Made by a program: the position numbers and the translations under genes. This document shows positions 1 to 8,739 of a DNA stretch of 64,000 nt, piece by piece (the first letter of the stretch is position 1; every line of letters starts with the position of its first letter). Origin of the DNA: Carnobacterium mobile DSM 4848 (lineage in GTDB: Bacteria > Bacillota > Bacilli > Lactobacillales > Carnobacteriaceae); assembly GCF_000744825.1 (NCBI RefSeq), contig NZ_JQMR01000001.1, positions 2,279,501-2,343,500 on the forward strand, read 5' to 3'. The notes under the pieces were generated by a model. That model was not told the origin of the DNA. It saw nothing but the letters and a program-made list of their open reading frames with translations, and did no database searches.

Positions 1-848
1 CTCGTTCAACAAGTACCATCGCAGTTGTCATCTTTTCAGCTTTCGTAGGAGTTGCTTATCTAGGGGTAAATAAAAAAGACCCAGAAAACGGCGCTTTTTT
101 TGAAAAAATCATCAAGAGTTTATATGCCATCGTTATGCGGATCGTGACATTGGTATTAAGGTTAACACCATATGGGGTTTTTGCATTAATGACAAAAGCT
201 TTAGCAACAAGTGATTTTAATGCTTTATTGAATCTAGGAAAATTTGTAGTAGCTTCTTATGCGGCCATTATTGTGATGTTCTTAATTCATATGTTGATTT
301 TATTGGGTGTGAAAGTAAGTCCAGTCCAATACTTGAAGAAAACGTGGACTGTTTTAAGCTTCGCCTTTACTTCACGTTCAAGTGCCGGTGCTTTGCCGTT
401 GAATATTGAAACGCAAACCAAAGCTTTAGGTGTTGATGATGCTTCGGCAAACTTTTCTGGCACATTCGGTATGTCGATCGGACAAAATGGTTGTGCGGGA
501 GTTTACCCTGCTATGTTGGCGGCAATCGTTGCGCCAACGATGGGAATCGATCTTTTCAGCCCAACCTATATTTTGACGATCGTAGCTGTTGTCACGATTA
601 GTTCATTTGGCGTTGCCGGAGTCGGCGGCGGAGCAACATTTGCTGCTTTGATCGTTTTAGGAGCTTTGGACTTGCCGGTAGCTATTGTCGGTTTAGTTAT
701 TTCGGTTGAACCGGTCATTGATATGGCTCGGACATTGTTAAATGTAAATGACAGCATCTTAGCTGGAATTATTTCATCAAAACGAATCAAACGTTTTGAT
801 GCAGCGATGTTTAATGATGACGAAGCGATCGTTAAATCAGATATGTAA
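1..848 (+). CDS. tcyP: Sodium:dicarboxylate symporter family, TcyP-like cystine transporter (C-terminal part)
   Basis: The reading frame is open from the first bases of the window, so the start lies upstream and about 281 C-terminal residues are visible. They include several membrane segments and the DAACS-family serine-rich region (SRSSAGALP) followed by the glycine-rich stretch FGVAGVGGG that forms the re-entrant substrate site. Overall the sequence resembles TcyP of Bacillus, a proton- or sodium-coupled importer of L-cystine, more than glutamate carriers; this substrate is inference from family resemblance. The gene stands alone and ends at a strong bidirectional terminator shared with the convergent efflux operon. 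An internal ATG at 135 is not the start. Confidence 0.85.
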   Translation, partial: RSTSTIAVVIFSAFVGVAYLGVNKKDPENGAFFEKIIKSLYAIVMRIVTLVLRLTPYGVFALMTKALATSDFNALLNLGKFVVASYAAIIVMFLIHMLILLGVKVSPVQYLKKTWTVLSFAFTSRSSAGALPLNIETQTKALGVDDASANFSGTFGMSIGQNGCAGVYPAMLAAIVAPTMGIDLFSPTYILTIVAVVTISSFGVAGVGGGATFAALIVLGALDLPVAIVGLVISVEPVIDMARTLLNVNDSILAGIISSKRIKRFDAAMFNDDEAIVKSDM

Positions 849-856
849 TAAAAACT

Positions 857-900
857 AAAAAGCTGAAGTTCCTCTTTTAAAAGAGGAACTTCAGCTTTTT
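857..900. terminator. Bidirectional intrinsic terminator
   Basis: A perfect 20-bp-class inverted repeat (AAAGCTGAAGTTCC and its complement) with A and T runs on either side lies between the convergent symporter gene and the efflux operon. It can end transcription from both sides. Confidence 0.9.
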
Positions 901-902
901 AA

Positions 903-2129
903 TTATTCGTATCTAAGTGCTTCAATTGGATCCAATTTTGCAGCTTTTCGTGCAGGGTAGATGCCAAAAAATACACCTACAGCAGTAGAGAAAAGCAAGA
1001 CTAGAACAACCGAAGTGAGCGTGATATTTGGAACAATATTTAAAGCTCCGGCTACTCCATTTGCCAATAGAATACCCAATACCAGTCCGATGATACCACC
1101 AATCAAACTTAAAATAATCGATTCCATTAAGAATTGCATCAAAATGGTTCCAGTAGTCGCACCAAGCGCTTTACGGGTTCCAATTTCACGGGTACGTTCT
1201 GTAACGGAAACTAACATAATATTCATTACTCCAATGCCGCCAACTAATAAGGCGATTGCAGCAACTGCAGCAATGAAATTAACAAACAAACTTAAGACAG
1301 AATTTACTTGGTCTAAAGCTTGTAAAAAGTTAGTAGCAGTATAATAATCTTTTCCTAAAGAATTATGACGTGTTTCCAATAAACGCACGATTTGAGTTGA
1401 AACTGGTCCGATAGCTTCTTTATCAGTTACTTGAACAGTTAAGCTATCCATTGTAGTGGCTTCTGGATTTAGTTTCTCCATCGTTGTTAAAGGTACCGCT
1501 AAATAAATCGGCATTTGGCTAAGATCAAATGATCCTTGCAAATCTTCAAATGTTCCTTTTACAACACCAACGATCATTAAGCGTAAATTGTTTCCGGCTT
1601 CTCCGCTGAGTTGCAGCGTTTCACCGACTACATTTGTCCGTTCATTAAACAAGGCTTTTGCGGTATCTTCACTGACCACGGCTACATTTTTAGCATCTTG
1701 ATAATCTGTCTGATTGAAATAGCGCCCGTAAACCAACGTACTATCCATTGTTTGATTTGTATACTGCATATCAGGAGTTCCGCTTAATGCTAGAGCAGTA
1801 CGGGTCTCAAATTCAGATTTTGCAGATGCACGAATAGTTTTGTCAGGAGAAATATGGGTGATAGCCGGAATGGACGCTTTTAAAGCTTTAAGATCTTCAT
1901 CCGTAAAGGCATCGCTGCTAGAAGCTTCATCACTCAATGACACAGAAATAGTCGAAGCGCCTAAATCATCAAATGTCCCAGTGATTTCAGAAGTAGCTCC
2001 ATTACCAACAGCTAAGATAGCAATAACGGCTGCGATCCCGATGATGATTCCCAGCATGGTCAAGAAAGAACGCATTTTATTTGCGAAAATACTGTCAATG
2101 GCCATTTTAAAATTTTCTTTAATATTCAA
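903..2129 (-). CDS. MacB/FtsX-type ABC transporter permease
   Basis: A 408-residue membrane protein with the MacB architecture: one N-terminal membrane helix (about residues 17-40), a large extracytoplasmic MacB periplasmic-core-like domain (about 45-270), then three C-terminal helices with the FtsX segment containing VSVTERTREIGTRKALGA, a hallmark of the family. It is the last gene of an operon with an ATPase and a membrane fusion-like adaptor, matching YknZ of Bacillus, which takes part in removing a toxic peptide. Members of this class export peptides, antibiotics or lipoproteins by a mechanotransmission mechanism; the substrate here is unknown. The gap to the ATPase gene is 15 bases. Confidence 0.9.
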   Translation of the reverse strand: MNIKENFKMAIDSIFANKMRSFLTMLGIIIGIAAVIAILAVGNGATSEITGTFDDLGASTISVSLSDEASSSDAFTDEDLKALKASIPAITHISPDKTIRASAKSEFETRTALALSGTPDMQYTNQTMDSTLVYGRYFNQTDYQDAKNVAVVSEDTAKALFNERTNVVGETLQLSGEAGNNLRLMIVGVVKGTFEDLQGSFDLSQMPIYLAVPLTTMEKLNPEATTMDSLTVQVTDKEAIGPVSTQIVRLLETRHNSLGKDYYTATNFLQALDQVNSVLSLFVNFIAAVAAIALLVGGIGVMNIMLVSVTERTREIGTRKALGATTGTILMQFLMESIILSLIGGIIGLVLGILLANGVAGALNIVPNITLTSVVLVLLFSTAVGVFFGIYPARKAAKLDPIEALRYE

Positions 2130-2144
2130 AGATTTGGCTCCTTT

Positions 2145-2834
2145 CTATAACATTTTTGGCTTTTGGAGACGATCATCTTGGAGAGTTCCATCAAAAAACG
2201 ACACAATGCGTTTAGTATAAATGGCGACTTCCGGTTCGTGTGTGACCATTACAATAGTCGTTCCTTCAGCATTTAATTCTTGAAATATACGCAATATATC
2301 AATAGTCGTCTTAGAATCTAAATTACCGGTAGGCTCATCTGCCATTAGAACAGAAGGTTCGTTCACAATAGCGCGGGCAATAGCTACTCGCTGTTTTTGA
2401 CCACCTGAGATTTCGTTTGGTTTGTGCTTTACTCGATCACTTAACCCCACACGTTCTAGTGCTTTTAAAGCCCGCTGTTTACGTTCTTTAGCGGGGACAC
2501 CTGCATAAACCATAGGCAATTCTACATTTTCTAGGATCGTCATTCGAGGCATTAAGTTAAAGGATTGAAAAACAAAACCAATTTCTTTGTTTCGGACATG
2601 AGCGCCTTGATTATCACTTAAGTTGCTGACATTCTCTCCGTTTAAAAAATAAGTTCCTGAATCAAAATGATCCAATAAACCTAATATATTCATCATTGTT
2701 GATTTTCCAGATCCGCTGGGGCCCATAATAGAAGTAAACTCGCCTTTTCCAATGGTCAAGGAGATATTATCTAACGCCACAAGTTTTTCATCTCCTGTTT
2801 GATACGTTTTGACGATATTTTTTAATTCAATCAT
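2145..2834 (-). CDS. MacB/LolD-type ABC transporter ATP-binding protein
   Basis: A 229-residue ATPase subunit. Walker A (GPSGSGKST, about residues 39-47), the Q-loop FQSFN, the signature SGGQKQRVAIARA, Walker B (VLMADEPTG) and the switch histidine (VTHE) are all intact. The DSKTTIDILRIF region and length fit the MacB/LolD/YknY subgroup that drives FtsX-like permeases. It lies between the adaptor and permease genes in a tight three-gene operon, so the complex is expected to be adaptor plus two ATPases plus two permeases in the cell membrane. Confidence 0.93.
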   Translation of the reverse strand: MIELKNIVKTYQTGDEKLVALDNISLTIGKGEFTSIMGPSGSGKSTMMNILGLLDHFDSGTYFLNGENVSNLSDNQGAHVRNKEIGFVFQSFNLMPRMTILENVELPMVYAGVPAKERKQRALKALERVGLSDRVKHKPNEISGGQKQRVAIARAIVNEPSVLMADEPTGNLDSKTTIDILRIFQELNAEGTTIVMVTHEPEVAIYTKRIVSFFDGTLQDDRLQKPKML

Positions 2835-2849
2835 CGCTTTGCCGCCTTT

Positions 2850-3710
2850 CTATTTTGCTGATACTGAAACGCCATCTTTGATTTTTTCATCAGGAGATAA
2901 GATGACAGTTTGATCGGCAGTTAAGCCATCTTTCACTTCAACTTTGGTATCAGATTGGATGCCAATGTCGATCAATTGTGCACGTGCTGTTCCCTTTTCG
3001 ATAACGTAGACAAATGGTTTGTTTTTATCGTTATAAAGCAAGGCTTCAATAGGCAAAGCGATAGCATTTTCAGCTGTATTAGTGGTAATTTCAGCGTCAA
3101 TATCAAATCCGGCAAATACATCCTTAGGTGGGGTATCGAATCCGATAGTAGCAGCTAATGCAGTGGTATTTCCGGTTTGACTCATAATAGTCGTAGCGAC
3201 TGGATCAATATGGGTTACTTTTCCTGAATAAGTTTCTGAACCATTAGATAGGGTAACGGCTTGATCTTTTTTAACTAATGGGGCATCAGACTTAGTTAAT
3301 TGGACAGTTACTTTTAAATCACTTAAGTCAGCTAATGTAATAGCTGCTTCGCCGGTCTGTGCACTTAAATCGGCTTCATCAGAGACAACGTTGACATTGG
3401 TTACAGTTCCGTCAAAATTAGCTGTTTGTGCTGTTCCGTCTTGATAAAGAACTAGCCGATCGTTTTCTTCTACTTGATCTCCGACAGCTACATCGACCTC
3501 AGTAACAAGACCTTGCCCAAAGATTTCTTGTGTTTGTTCAGCTTCTAAAGTTCCTGTAGTTGAAAGAGTTTCAACGATTGTCTCATTTGCTGTTTTTCCG
3601 GTTCTGACTGAAATAGCTTCTTCTTTAGCAGAAGTGCCGAAAATACTGTAGCCAATGAAACCTACTACAATCAAGGCTGCCAGAATACCAATTGCTTTTT
3701 TTGTATTCAT
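2850..3710 (-). CDS. HlyD/YknX-like membrane fusion adaptor
   Basis: A 286-residue protein with one N-terminal membrane anchor (about residues 6-25) followed by an extracellular barrel-sandwich (biotinyl-lipoyl-like) region around VTEVDVAVGDQVEEN and beta-rich domains. This is the adaptor of a MacB/YknXYZ-type efflux pump. It is shorter than typical adaptors of 350-400 residues: the two halves of the lipoyl-like motif are joined by a short loop, so the coiled-coil hairpin used to reach an outer channel is essentially absent, as expected for a Gram-positive cell. It is the first gene of the operon; two adjoining palindromes lie 37-68 bases upstream of its start. Confidence 0.85.
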   Translation of the reverse strand: MNTKKAIGILAALIVVGFIGYSIFGTSAKEEAISVRTGKTANETIVETLSTTGTLEAEQTQEIFGQGLVTEVDVAVGDQVEENDRLVLYQDGTAQTANFDGTVTNVNVVSDEADLSAQTGEAAITLADLSDLKVTVQLTKSDAPLVKKDQAVTLSNGSETYSGKVTHIDPVATTIMSQTGNTTALAATIGFDTPPKDVFAGFDIDAEITTNTAENAIALPIEALLYNDKNKPFVYVIEKGTARAQLIDIGIQSDTKVEVKDGLTADQTVILSPDEKIKDGVSVSAK

Positions 3711-3746
3711 ATGGTAAATCTTCCTTTCTTATCTGGTTTTGATCCA

Positions 3747-3813
3747 ACTGATGAATCATCAGTATGACATGATGTCATTTATTCAGTATAACGGTTTTAG
3801 TACGCAACGTCTA
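3747..3813 (-). promoter_or_regulatory. Promoter and double palindromic operator of the efflux operon
   Basis: On the minus strand TAGACG (3808-3813) and TATACT (3785-3790) are separated by 17 bases, a good sigma-A-type promoter. Two palindromes abut just downstream, from about +1: one of 15 bases at 3764-3778 (ATGACA-TGA-TGTCAT) and one of 17 at 3747-3763 (ACTGATGA-A-TCATCAGT). The position fits a repressor operator; the regulator is not visible in this window. Confidence 0.6.
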
Positions 3814-3954
3814 GCAGGAAAACTTAGATGTAAAAATAGAGGAATACTTTTGGTTCGTGAGCAAATAATTCAGTTTTTTTGCTAAAAAGTGTATAGTTAA
3901 AGAAAGTTAGAAAGTAGTATGCATCTATAAAAAAGCTGAAATGAGGAGATCAGT

Positions 3955-4689
3955 ATGAAAAAAGAACTATTTGCAATTGGCGATGTTCATGGACAGATCA
4001 ATCTTTTTCAAGAAATGCTGACACATTGGAATGAAGCTACTCAGCAATTGCTATTGATTGGAGACTTGGGTGACCGCGGAGAGAATCCAAAAGCTTGTTT
4101 TGTATTGGCTAATGAATTAGTTGAAGAAAAAGGCGCGATTTGGCTGAAAGGCAATCACGAAGAAATGCTTCTGGATTTTCTAGAACATCCAGAAGATAAT
4201 TACGATTTGTATCTACTAAATGGCGGCATGCAGACTTTAGAAACCTTTTTGCATCCTGGGTTAAATGATGAGTACTCTCCGACTGAAATTGCTATGCTGA
4301 TGATCAGTCATTACCCTACTTTAAAAGAACGGTTAAAAAACTTACCGTTGTATTTTGAATGGGGAGATTTTGTGTTTGTGCATGCAGGTGTAGATTTATC
4401 TAAGAAAGATTGGAAAAAGACAAACCCAAGAGATTTCGTTTGGATTCGCGAGCCGTTTCATACGATGAAGAATAAGACAGGAAAGACAATTGTTTTTGGC
4501 CATACACTTACTCCTGCTCTTTACGGAGACAATAAAACAACTGATTTATGGATACAAGATAATAAAATCGGGATTGATGGCGGTGCCGTTTATGGCGGAG
4601 CCTTGCACGGCGTAGTTTTTGACTCGGAAAAATTACTGCAAGACTACAAGCTAGTAAATCAAGGATATGTTTGGGATGGACGCGTTTGA
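3955..4689 (+). CDS. PPP-family metallophosphatase (serine/threonine phosphatase-like)
   Basis: A 244-residue protein with the dinuclear-metal phosphatase signature motifs in order: GDVHG (residues 8-12), GDLGDRG (about 38-44) and GNHEE (about 68-72), plus later histidines in FVHAG and FGHT. This matches bacterial PrpA/PrpE or ApaH-like phosphatases that remove phosphate from proteins or cleave dinucleoside tetraphosphates; the sequence alone does not decide which. A ribosome binding site (GAGGAG) lies just before the ATG. It is 38 bases upstream of the OpuC-like genes but there is no overlap, so co-transcription is possible rather than shown. Confidence 0.85.
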   Translation: MKKELFAIGDVHGQINLFQEMLTHWNEATQQLLLIGDLGDRGENPKACFVLANELVEEKGAIWLKGNHEEMLLDFLEHPEDNYDLYLLNGGMQTLETFLHPGLNDEYSPTEIAMLMISHYPTLKERLKNLPLYFEWGDFVFVHAGVDLSKKDWKKTNPRDFVWIREPFHTMKNKTGKTIVFGHTLTPALYGDNKTTDLWIQDNKIGIDGGAVYGGALHGVVFDSEKLLQDYKLVNQGYVWDGRV

Positions 4690-4727
4690 TTAATTTCGAA
4701 AAATAAAGATAGAGCAGGTGCATAAAA

Positions 4728-5702
4728 ATGATTGAATTTAAAGAGGTGACAAAAGAATATATTCCCGGCAAACCAGTGGTATCCAATTTGAATTTGGAAA
4801 TAAGAGACGGTGAATTTTTTGTTTTGATCGGGCCAAGTGGAAGTGGCAAAACCACAACATTAAAAATGATCAATCGGCTGATTACCTTAACCACCGGTTA
4901 TATTTATGTCGGCGGCAAACCCATTAGTGATTACAACATTCAAGAATTGCGCTGGAACATGGGGTATGTTTTACAGCAAATTGCTTTATTTCCCAATATG
5001 ACGGTGGAAGAAAATATTACTGTCGTGCCTGAAATGAAAAAGATGCCTAAAGACAACATGCAAGAACGCGTAACTGAATTGCTTGAAAGCGTGGGGTTAG
5101 ATGCTGAAAGTTACCGCCATCGCAGAACCAGTGAATTATCAGGCGGAGAACAGCAGCGGATAGGAGTAGTGCGGGCGCTCGCAGCTGATCCGGATATTAT
5201 CTTGATGGATGAACCTTTTAGTGCGCTGGATCCAATCAGCCGTCATAACTTGCAAAAAGACGTTGTGGAACTGCATAAAAAATTACAAAAAACAATTGTC
5301 TTTGTAACGCATGATATGCAAGAAGCAATGGCATTAGGCGACAGAATCTGCTTAATGAATGATGGGGAAATCGTTCAAGTCGGTACACCTGATGAGATTC
5401 GCACACATCCTAAAACCGCATTTGTCAAAGACTTCTTAAAGTCAGGCAATATCGAAGTAGTTGAATCCCAATCTATCCAACAGTTAGTGACAGCTGGCTA
5501 TACACAGCCGGTTGCGGAGGGGGAAAATACTGGGGAATTGCTAAAGGCAACAGATACAGTTGACCAATTAATTACGACCTTATCAAAAGAGGAAGTTGTT
5601 TTTATCCAAGATGCTCAAAACCACATTATTGGAAAATTGACACGTAAACAACTGTTGGCTTACTTAGCAGCAAATATTACTGCTGGAGGTGTAACAGAAT
5701 GA
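4728..5702 (+). CDS. opuCA: Osmoprotectant ABC importer ATP-binding protein OpuCA
   Basis: A 324-residue ATPase of the quaternary amine transporter type. Walker A (GPSGSGKTT), the signature ELSGGEQQR, Walker B (IILMDEPFSALDP) and the switch histidine (THDMQEA) are intact. The C-terminal 75 residues resemble a single degenerate CBS-like region (VFIQDAQNHIIGKLTRKQL), shorter than the tandem CBS pair of full OpuCA, which senses ionic strength. The stop codon overlaps the start of the fused permease/binding-protein gene (ATGA), so the two are translationally coupled. Substrates are expected to be glycine betaine, carnitine or choline. Confidence 0.92.
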   Translation: MIEFKEVTKEYIPGKPVVSNLNLEIRDGEFFVLIGPSGSGKTTTLKMINRLITLTTGYIYVGGKPISDYNIQELRWNMGYVLQQIALFPNMTVEENITVVPEMKKMPKDNMQERVTELLESVGLDAESYRHRRTSELSGGEQQRIGVVRALAADPDIILMDEPFSALDPISRHNLQKDVVELHKKLQKTIVFVTHDMQEAMALGDRICLMNDGEIVQVGTPDEIRTHPKTAFVKDFLKSGNIEVVESQSIQQLVTAGYTQPVAEGENTGELLKATDTVDQLITTLSKEEVVFIQDAQNHIIGKLTRKQLLAYLAANITAGGVTE

Positions 5703-7216
5703 ACGCATGGATAACGACCTTCCAAGAACGAAAAGGGGCATTAGGGACAGCTTTGATCGAACATATCCAGTTATCTTTTATTTCACTATTGATTGCGGTG
5801 CTGATTGCGATTCCTTTAGCTATTTATTTAGCTCAGCATAAAAAAGCTGCAGGTCCAATCATTCAAATCACAGCTATTTTTCAAACTATTCCTTCCTTAG
5901 CTTTGCTCGGCTTACTGATTCCATTAGTCGGGATCGGCAAGGTGCCGGCTGTCGTTGCTTTAGTCATTTATGCTTTATTGCCGATTTTGCGCAACACATA
6001 TACCGGGTTGACAGAAATTGACCCGTCATTAGATGAAGCAGCTGATGCCATGGGAATGGATCGCAAGCGGAAACTGTTAAAAGTTCAAATTCCGATTGCG
6101 ATGCCCATCATTATGGCGGGGATCAGGAATGCAATGGTTTTAATTATTGGAACGGGAACGATCGCTGCTTTGATTGGTGCCGGCGGACTAGGTAGCTTGA
6201 TTCTGTTGGGAATCGATCGAGGAAATAATCAATTGATTTTAATGGGAGCTATTCCAGCAGCCATTTTAGCAGTTGGCTTTGATTATGTATTGAGTTATTT
6301 TGAAAAAGTTTCTTTTAAGCGGACCATTCAAGTTCTGGGGTCAGTAACAGTCGCTATGCTGGTACTGATGATTGTACCTTTGATCAGCGGTAAAGATAAA
6401 GAGATTGTGATTGCAGGCAAATTAGGAGCAGAGCCTGAAATCATCATGAATATGTACAAAGAGCTGATTGAAGACCAAACAGATTTATCGGTTCAATTGA
6501 AACCGAATATGGGGAAAACGACTTTTGTTTTTAATGCTTTAGAATCAGGAGATATCGATATTTATACAGAGTACAGTGGAACGATTTTAGCTACCTTTTT
6601 AAATGAAGAAGCAAAATCGACAGATGAAAAAGAGGTCGTTGAACAAGCTCGTCAAGGACTAGCTCAACAATATAATATGTCATTATTGGAGCCAATGGCG
6701 TTTAATAATACTTATGCTTTAGCAGTTACACCAGAGCTGGCCGAACAATATCAATTGAAAAAAATATCGGATCTTCAAGCTGTTACAGATCAGCTTAAAG
6801 TAGGATTTACACTTGAATTCGCTGATCGCCAAGATGGGTATCTAGGAATCAAAGATTTATATGGGATAACATTTGATAATTTACAGACAATGGAACCCAA
6901 ATTGCGTTACTCAGCGATTAAAACGGGGGATATCAATTTGGTTGATGCGTATTCGACTGACAGTGAATTAGCTCAATATGATTTAACGGTTTTAGAAGAC
7001 GACAAAGGGTTGTTTCCACCTTATCAAGGGGCACCTTTATTATTGACTAAAACGTTGGAAAAACATCCTGAGCTGGAAAAAGTGTTAAATCAATTAGGTG
7101 GAAAAATCACAGATGAAGAAATGCGCCAGATGAACTATGAAGTCAATGTAAATAATGCAAATCCGCAAGCAGTCGCGCATCAGTTCTTAATAGAACAACA
7201 ATTAATAAAAAAATAA
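5699..7216 (+). CDS. Fused osmoprotectant ABC permease and substrate-binding protein (OpuCB-OpuCC)
   Basis: A 505-residue fusion. Residues 1 to about 215 form a five- or six-helix permease with the inner-membrane signature EAADAMGMDRKRKLLKVQIP; residues about 232-505 form an OpuAC/OsmX-type binding domain beginning IVIAGKLGAEPEIIMNMYKEL. The binding domain is thus tethered to the membrane by the permease rather than by a lipid anchor. Such fusions are well known in Lactobacillales and in the OpuA/BusB systems. It overlaps the ATPase gene by four bases, giving a complete two-gene importer. A second, separate binding lipoprotein of the same family lies at 22906-23814. Confidence 0.92.
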   Translation: MNAWITTFQERKGALGTALIEHIQLSFISLLIAVLIAIPLAIYLAQHKKAAGPIIQITAIFQTIPSLALLGLLIPLVGIGKVPAVVALVIYALLPILRNTYTGLTEIDPSLDEAADAMGMDRKRKLLKVQIPIAMPIIMAGIRNAMVLIIGTGTIAALIGAGGLGSLILLGIDRGNNQLILMGAIPAAILAVGFDYVLSYFEKVSFKRTIQVLGSVTVAMLVLMIVPLISGKDKEIVIAGKLGAEPEIIMNMYKELIEDQTDLSVQLKPNMGKTTFVFNALESGDIDIYTEYSGTILATFLNEEAKSTDEKEVVEQARQGLAQQYNMSLLEPMAFNNTYALAVTPELAEQYQLKKISDLQAVTDQLKVGFTLEFADRQDGYLGIKDLYGITFDNLQTMEPKLRYSAIKTGDINLVDAYSTDSELAQYDLTVLEDDKGLFPPYQGAPLLLTKTLEKHPELEKVLNQLGGKITDEEMRQMNYEVNVNNANPQAVAHQFLIEQQLIKK

Positions 7217-7222
7217 ATCTGT

Positions 7223-7253
7223 AAAGTATTCTAATGATGAATTAGAATACTTT
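7223..7253 (+). terminator. Intrinsic terminator of the opuC operon
   Basis: A 13-bp perfect stem (AAAGTATTCTAAT) with a 5-base loop lies seven bases after the stop codon; the following tail is moderately T-rich. Confidence 0.75.
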
Positions 7254-7319
7254 ATTGATTTTTGCGGCTTAAAAAGTTACTGTAAATGAAGCAGATAGGT
7301 AAAGAAATGGGGCAAGACA

Positions 7320-8150
7320 ATGAAAATTGGTGTATTATCAGATTTGCATATCGATACAAACGGGAAGCATCTACCAGAGAATGAGACATTTGCGACTTTA
7401 TTGAATAATCAGATAAAAAAACAGCAAATCGATCTTTTCTTAATAGGTGGAGATATTAGCAGCGATTACCGTGTGTCGCAAGCTTTTTTAGATGAACTTG
7501 GGCAATTAAGCGGTATTCCGATATTGTTTGTACCCGGTAATCACGATTATTGGTCTAGGAACAATGGAAAAACCGATACGAAAAAAATTTATGATTATTT
7601 TAAAAGCCAGCCGGAAAGCATTTTAGAACGGCCTTATATTATTAATGATCAATGGGCTGTAGTGGGCAATTCAGGCTGGTATGATTACGGGTTTGCAGAT
7701 ACAAACCAATATGATGACCTGGATTTTCAAAAAATGAAATTGCGTGTAGGTACTTGGCAAGACAAACGATACTGTGACTGGGGTGAATCAGACCAAGCAG
7801 TAGCTCAATGGATGTTGGAGAAAATGGAAGAGGATCTGGAAAAGGTCGGAGATCGAAACGTTATTTTAATGACTCATGTAGTGACACACCCTAAATTTGT
7901 TGTAACTTTACCGCATAAAATCTATGATTATTTCAATGCTTTTTTAGGCAGTTCTTCTTATGGCAAGCTGTATAAAGAGTACCCAAACATTGTTTACAGT
8001 GTTATGGGACATGTTCATTTCCGGAAAACTTTTTTTGCAGATCATGTTCAATTTATTTGTGCTTGTTTAGGTGGTAAAAAACATTGGCCGACGAAAAGCA
8101 CAGAATCAGAAATTCTAAATGCCATGTTTACTTTCAATTTGCCCGACTAA
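7320..8150 (+). CDS. Calcineurin-like metallophosphoesterase
   Basis: A 276-residue cytoplasmic protein with the calcineurin-like motifs SDLHID (start), GGDISSDY, GNHDYW and a late MGHVHF, which provide the two-metal site. Similar proteins occur widely in Lactobacillales as uncharacterised phosphoesterases; the substrate cannot be told from sequence. It has its own upstream gap of about 100 bases after the opuC terminator, and its own terminator follows at once, so it is probably a single-gene unit. Confidence 0.85.
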   Translation: MKIGVLSDLHIDTNGKHLPENETFATLLNNQIKKQQIDLFLIGGDISSDYRVSQAFLDELGQLSGIPILFVPGNHDYWSRNNGKTDTKKIYDYFKSQPESILERPYIINDQWAVVGNSGWYDYGFADTNQYDDLDFQKMKLRVGTWQDKRYCDWGESDQAVAQWMLEKMEEDLEKVGDRNVILMTHVVTHPKFVVTLPHKIYDYFNAFLGSSSYGKLYKEYPNIVYSVMGHVHFRKTFFADHVQFICACLGGKKHWPTKSTESEILNAMFTFNLPD

Positions 8151-8182
8151 AAAACAATGATAGTTTAATCGTTGTTTTTTTT
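8151..8182 (+). terminator. Intrinsic terminator
   Basis: A stem of ten pairs (AAACAATGAT with ATCGTTGTTT, one G-T pair) followed by a run of eight T directly after the phosphoesterase stop codon. Confidence 0.85.
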
Positions 8183-8365
8183 AGAGAGATATATGCATCA
8201 AAAGCAGTTAAAAAGAGTTTTTTGAGAAAACGAGTAAGTACCTTGAAAGAATATTTTCTAGAACGTATGGAACAGTTTGGAAAATTCTCTAAAAAAGGAT
8301 AGAAAGATTAGGAAAGATTAAATGTTTTATAGCACGTTCATTTTGTTTCTCAGTTAATAAAGGGT

Positions 8366-8452
8366 GAAGTGTCAGTTAGAGGCGGTCTAGCGAACAAAAG
8401 CAGTGTAAAATAGGCAAGAAGTGTCAGTTAGAAGTAGTTTAGCGAACAAAAG
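8366..8452. repeat. Two-copy direct repeat, 52-base period
   Basis: Two 35-base copies (8366-8400 and 8418-8452) share GAAGTGTCAGTTAGA and TAGCGAACAAAAG and differ at four central positions. Each can form a short hairpin between GTTAGA and TCTAGC or TTTAGC, using wobble pairs. The rest of the gap 8183-8535 shows no gene. Confidence 0.7.
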
Positions 8453-8535
8453 AATAGAAGCGCTAGGAAAAAAAGCTCCTCTTAAGAAATAAAGAGTTTT
8501 TCAAGTGTTAGTCGATTTGGCTTCTTAAAGCGTTA

Positions 8536-8658
8536 TTATTCAGTCCTTTTATTTTCTAATTCGTCAAAGATTTCAAGCAGCACGCGTATGTACTTAGGTG
8601 ATACAATGTTAATTTGCTTATTCTCAGCAAGGCTAAAAAAATTCAATTGTTTCAACAT
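8536..8658 (-). CDS. Possible small gene or gene remnant, 40 residues
   Basis: A short minus-strand frame encodes 40 residues rich in charged and hydrophobic residues in a protein-like pattern (PKYIRVLLEIFDELE near the end). The frame stays open upstream to the tex promoter and no good ribosome binding site precedes the ATG. It may be the tail of a lost gene or a small regulatory peptide gene; I do not recognise it. It overlaps the region upstream of tex. Confidence 0.25.
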   Translation of the reverse strand: MLKQLNFFSLAENKQINIVSPKYIRVLLEIFDELENKRTE

Positions 8659-8674
8659 AGGTCTAAAGGTGCTT

Positions 8675-8703
8675 TTGTGAAACAAAAAGATATATGCTAA
8701 AAT
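8675..8703 (+). promoter_or_regulatory. Promoter of tex
   Basis: TTGTGA and TAAAAT are spaced by 17 bases and the -10 is preceded by TGC, an extended -10 pattern. The ATG lies 37 bases further on behind a GAGAGAGG ribosome binding site. Confidence 0.65.
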
Positions 8704-8739
8704 AAGACGGGTAAGATGGAACGAGAGAGGAAGAACTGA

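Noticed and set aside
961-1344. Plus-strand open frame of 127 codons
   Set aside because: It is antisense to the conserved MacB-type permease gene and has no family features.
8084-8302. Plus-strand frame of 72 codons overlapping the phosphoesterase end
   Set aside because: It crosses a terminator hairpin and has no ribosome binding site or protein-like pattern.
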